From the NCBI GenBank assembly GCA_002255065.1, contig NJEF01000055.1:1-6428 (forward strand): a stretch of DNA of 6,428 bases, in the 5' to 3' direction. The notes beneath the pieces are model-generated. The model saw only the letters and a list, made by a program, of their open reading frames with translations, searched no databases and was not told the origin of the DNA. The stretch is from Desulfurococcales archaeon ex4484_204 (GTDB taxonomy: Archaea; Thermoproteota; Thermoprotei_A; Sulfolobales; NBVN01). How positions within the stretch are numbered: position 1 is the stretch's first letter; each line of letters opens with the position of its first letter. Positions 5,044 to 6,428 of the stretch are shown here, one piece after another. The translations under genes and the position numbers were made by a program.

Positions 5044-6428
5044 GTGTTAATCACTACACCCGAGAGGCTAGCTTACGTAAGGGTCTTAACGATTAAGGAC
5101 TCCGCCAACACGTTACTCAACGAGCTTCAATCCCTCGGAGTTATCCACCCAGAACGCGTTGCTAAGATACCTGAGGAGGATAGGGTAAGGCTTCAAAGGG
5201 AGCTTGAAGGGTTAAGGAAGCTTGAAAGCATTGTAACCAACTTCGAGACCCTTATTAAGAAGCCCAAGCTAGTAGAGGTTAAGGAGGTCATCGAGGCCGC
5301 AGACCTGGGTAAGTACGTTAAGGATTTGCTAGAGAGGCTTAGCAGAGCCTATGAGAAGGTCACAACAATCGAGAGTAATCTAGAGAGGCTTAAAGAGGAC
5401 CTAGCAGAGCACCAGAGGTTAATGCTCGTTCTGAGGGCTATTAGCTCGGACCCGGAGCTCGGAACGAAGTACTTAGACGACATAAGCTTTCAGGGTTTAA
5501 TAGTGTCCTCAGCAACCCTCCTAGGTAGTGAATCCGGGTTTAAGAGCTTGGAAGGCCTCATTAAGGGTAAGGAACTGGATATATACGTAATCAGGAGGTT
5601 GCAGCTTAACGAGGATACCTATACCTACATAATCGCTGGACCCGCATACTGTGTAGAGGAGGTAGTTTTTCAGGCAAAGAAGTTTAACGTAGTGAGAGTC
5701 GCTATACCCTCTAAACACGTTAAGGTTAAGGAGTTTCTAAGAGATGTTGAGACCAGAGTGAACCTCATTAAGCAGATGATCAGGGATGCAACGGATAATC
5801 TAAATAAATTATTAAGCACTGCAGTAAACGACATCGCTATCGCTAAGATAGTGAGTAAGCTATGGGGGGAGCGCGTTAACGTACTACTGGAGGGCTTAGC
5901 TGGGGATTACTTAGTAGCTATTGAGGGCTGGGTACCGGTTGCACAGCTACTACCTTTAGAAAATCAGTTGTACTCTAGGTTAAAATACGTGTACGTAGCT
6001 AAGGTAAATACTAAGGCTAACCCCCCAACAAAAATGAGGAATCCTAAACTGTTAAGACCGTTTGAGATGATAACTAAGATATACGGCATTCCAAATTATA
6101 AGGAGTGGGACCCCACACCAATCATTTCCTACTCGCTGCTACTCTTCTTCGGTTTAATGTTTGCAGACGTCATATACGGCGCCGTAATGTTCGTCATAGT
6201 TAACTTCATATTAGAGAGGACGGGCCTCATCGATAATCCCTACTCTGAGGGTTACCTAACCTTCAAGAGGATACTTACGTTTCTCTCCGTATCCTCGATG
6301 CTGTTCGGCTTCCTATCCAATAGCTATGCGGGCTACTCCATAACCTTAAGTGATAGCGGTATCGCGTTAAAGGTCTCCACGGGAGCGGCATCTCAATCCC
6401 TCCTACCCATTCTTAACCCTATGTTCTT
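5044..6428 (+). CDS. atpI: A-type ATP synthase subunit I/a, C-terminal end outside window
   Basis: Membrane stator subunit that, with the rotor ring of subunit K, forms the ion path of the A-type ATP synthase. Seen: 461 codons open to the window end. The N-terminal cytoplasmic domain (1 to about 350) has two coiled-coil stretches (about 45-130 and 235-275), which in the family form the arm that contacts the peripheral stalks. The family signature is PTKMRNPKLLRPFEMI (328-343), then YGIPNYKEWDPTPI. The first membrane helix follows, ISYSLLLFFGLMFADVIYGA (361-380) and beyond, and the second lies near 405-425. The later helices with the essential arginine are not in the window. Full length in the family is about 620-700 residues, so a third or so is missing. 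Start: GTG 5044 lies three bases after the atpH stop, with GGTGTG (5032-5037) as a likely ribosome binding site inside the end of atpH. No other start is close, because the atpH stop is in the same frame. Confidence 0.95.
   Translation, partial: MLITTPERLAYVRVLTIKDSANTLLNELQSLGVIHPERVAKIPEEDRVRLQRELEGLRKLESIVTNFETLIKKPKLVEVKEVIEAADLGKYVKDLLERLSRAYEKVTTIESNLERLKEDLAEHQRLMLVLRAISSDPELGTKYLDDISFQGLIVSSATLLGSESGFKSLEGLIKGKELDIYVIRRLQLNEDTYTYIIAGPAYCVEEVVFQAKKFNVVRVAIPSKHVKVKEFLRDVETRVNLIKQMIRDATDNLNKLLSTAVNDIAIAKIVSKLWGERVNVLLEGLAGDYLVAIEGWVPVAQLLPLENQLYSRLKYVYVAKVNTKANPPTKMRNPKLLRPFEMITKIYGIPNYKEWDPTPIISYSLLLFFGLMFADVIYGAVMFVIVNFILERTGLIDNPYSEGYLTFKRILTFLSVSSMLFGFLSNSYAGYSITLSDSGIALKVSTGAASQSLLPILNPMF

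Noticed and set aside
5521..5718. 65-codon minus-strand open frame
   Set aside because: Antisense to atpI, which is continuous and well supported by family motifs downstream.
1..6428. A novel defence or mobile system
   Set aside because: All coding space is taken by core replication, translation, regulation and ATP synthase genes plus one unknown protein; no integrase, transposase, nuclease or repeat array is visible.

Overview
The window looks like chromosomal DNA of a hyperthermophilic or thermophilic crenarchaeon (Thermoproteota). The evidence is an archaeal-type methionyl-tRNA synthetase, an iron-sulfur primase large subunit (PriL), a PCNA sliding clamp, an Lrp/AsnC regulator, an A-type ATP synthase operon start (stalk subunit H and membrane subunit I) and a two-guide box C/D small RNA. 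Arginine is mostly AGG/AGA, start codons are often TTG or GTG, and several starts follow GGTG-type ribosome binding sites. I do not assign a genus.

Layout. Positions 1-1529 (minus strand) hold most of metG, whose 3' end lies outside the window. A 112-base gap separates it from the divergent priL (1642-2805, plus). The end of priL runs 74 bases into the end of a convergent minus-strand gene of unknown function (2732-3250). That gene is joined by an ATGA stop/start overlap to an Lrp/AsnC-type regulator gene (3247-3705). After 49 T/A-rich bases comes the PCNA gene (3755-4507, minus). The 242-base gap upstream of PCNA carries a box C/D sRNA on the plus strand (about 4566-4626) and then the promoter of the ATP synthase genes. 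atpH starts at 4750. atpI starts at 5044, in the same frame and 3 bases after the atpH stop, and is cut by the window end.

How the genes relate. PriL and PCNA are replication-fork proteins. MetRS and the C/D sRNA belong to translation and RNA modification. AtpH and AtpI are the stalk and membrane parts of the A-type ATP synthase. This is mainly core housekeeping DNA; I see no insertion sequence, CRISPR array, tRNA gene or defence system. The most notable item is the sRNA. Its second guide is complementary to a sequence that reads as the anticodon loop of tRNA-Val(CAC), and the N+5 rule places 2'-O-methylation on wobble base C34. Other points of interest are the priL antisense overlap, the unknown Lrp-coupled protein, a 33-base tandem repeat in atpH and an altered KMSKS loop in MetRS.
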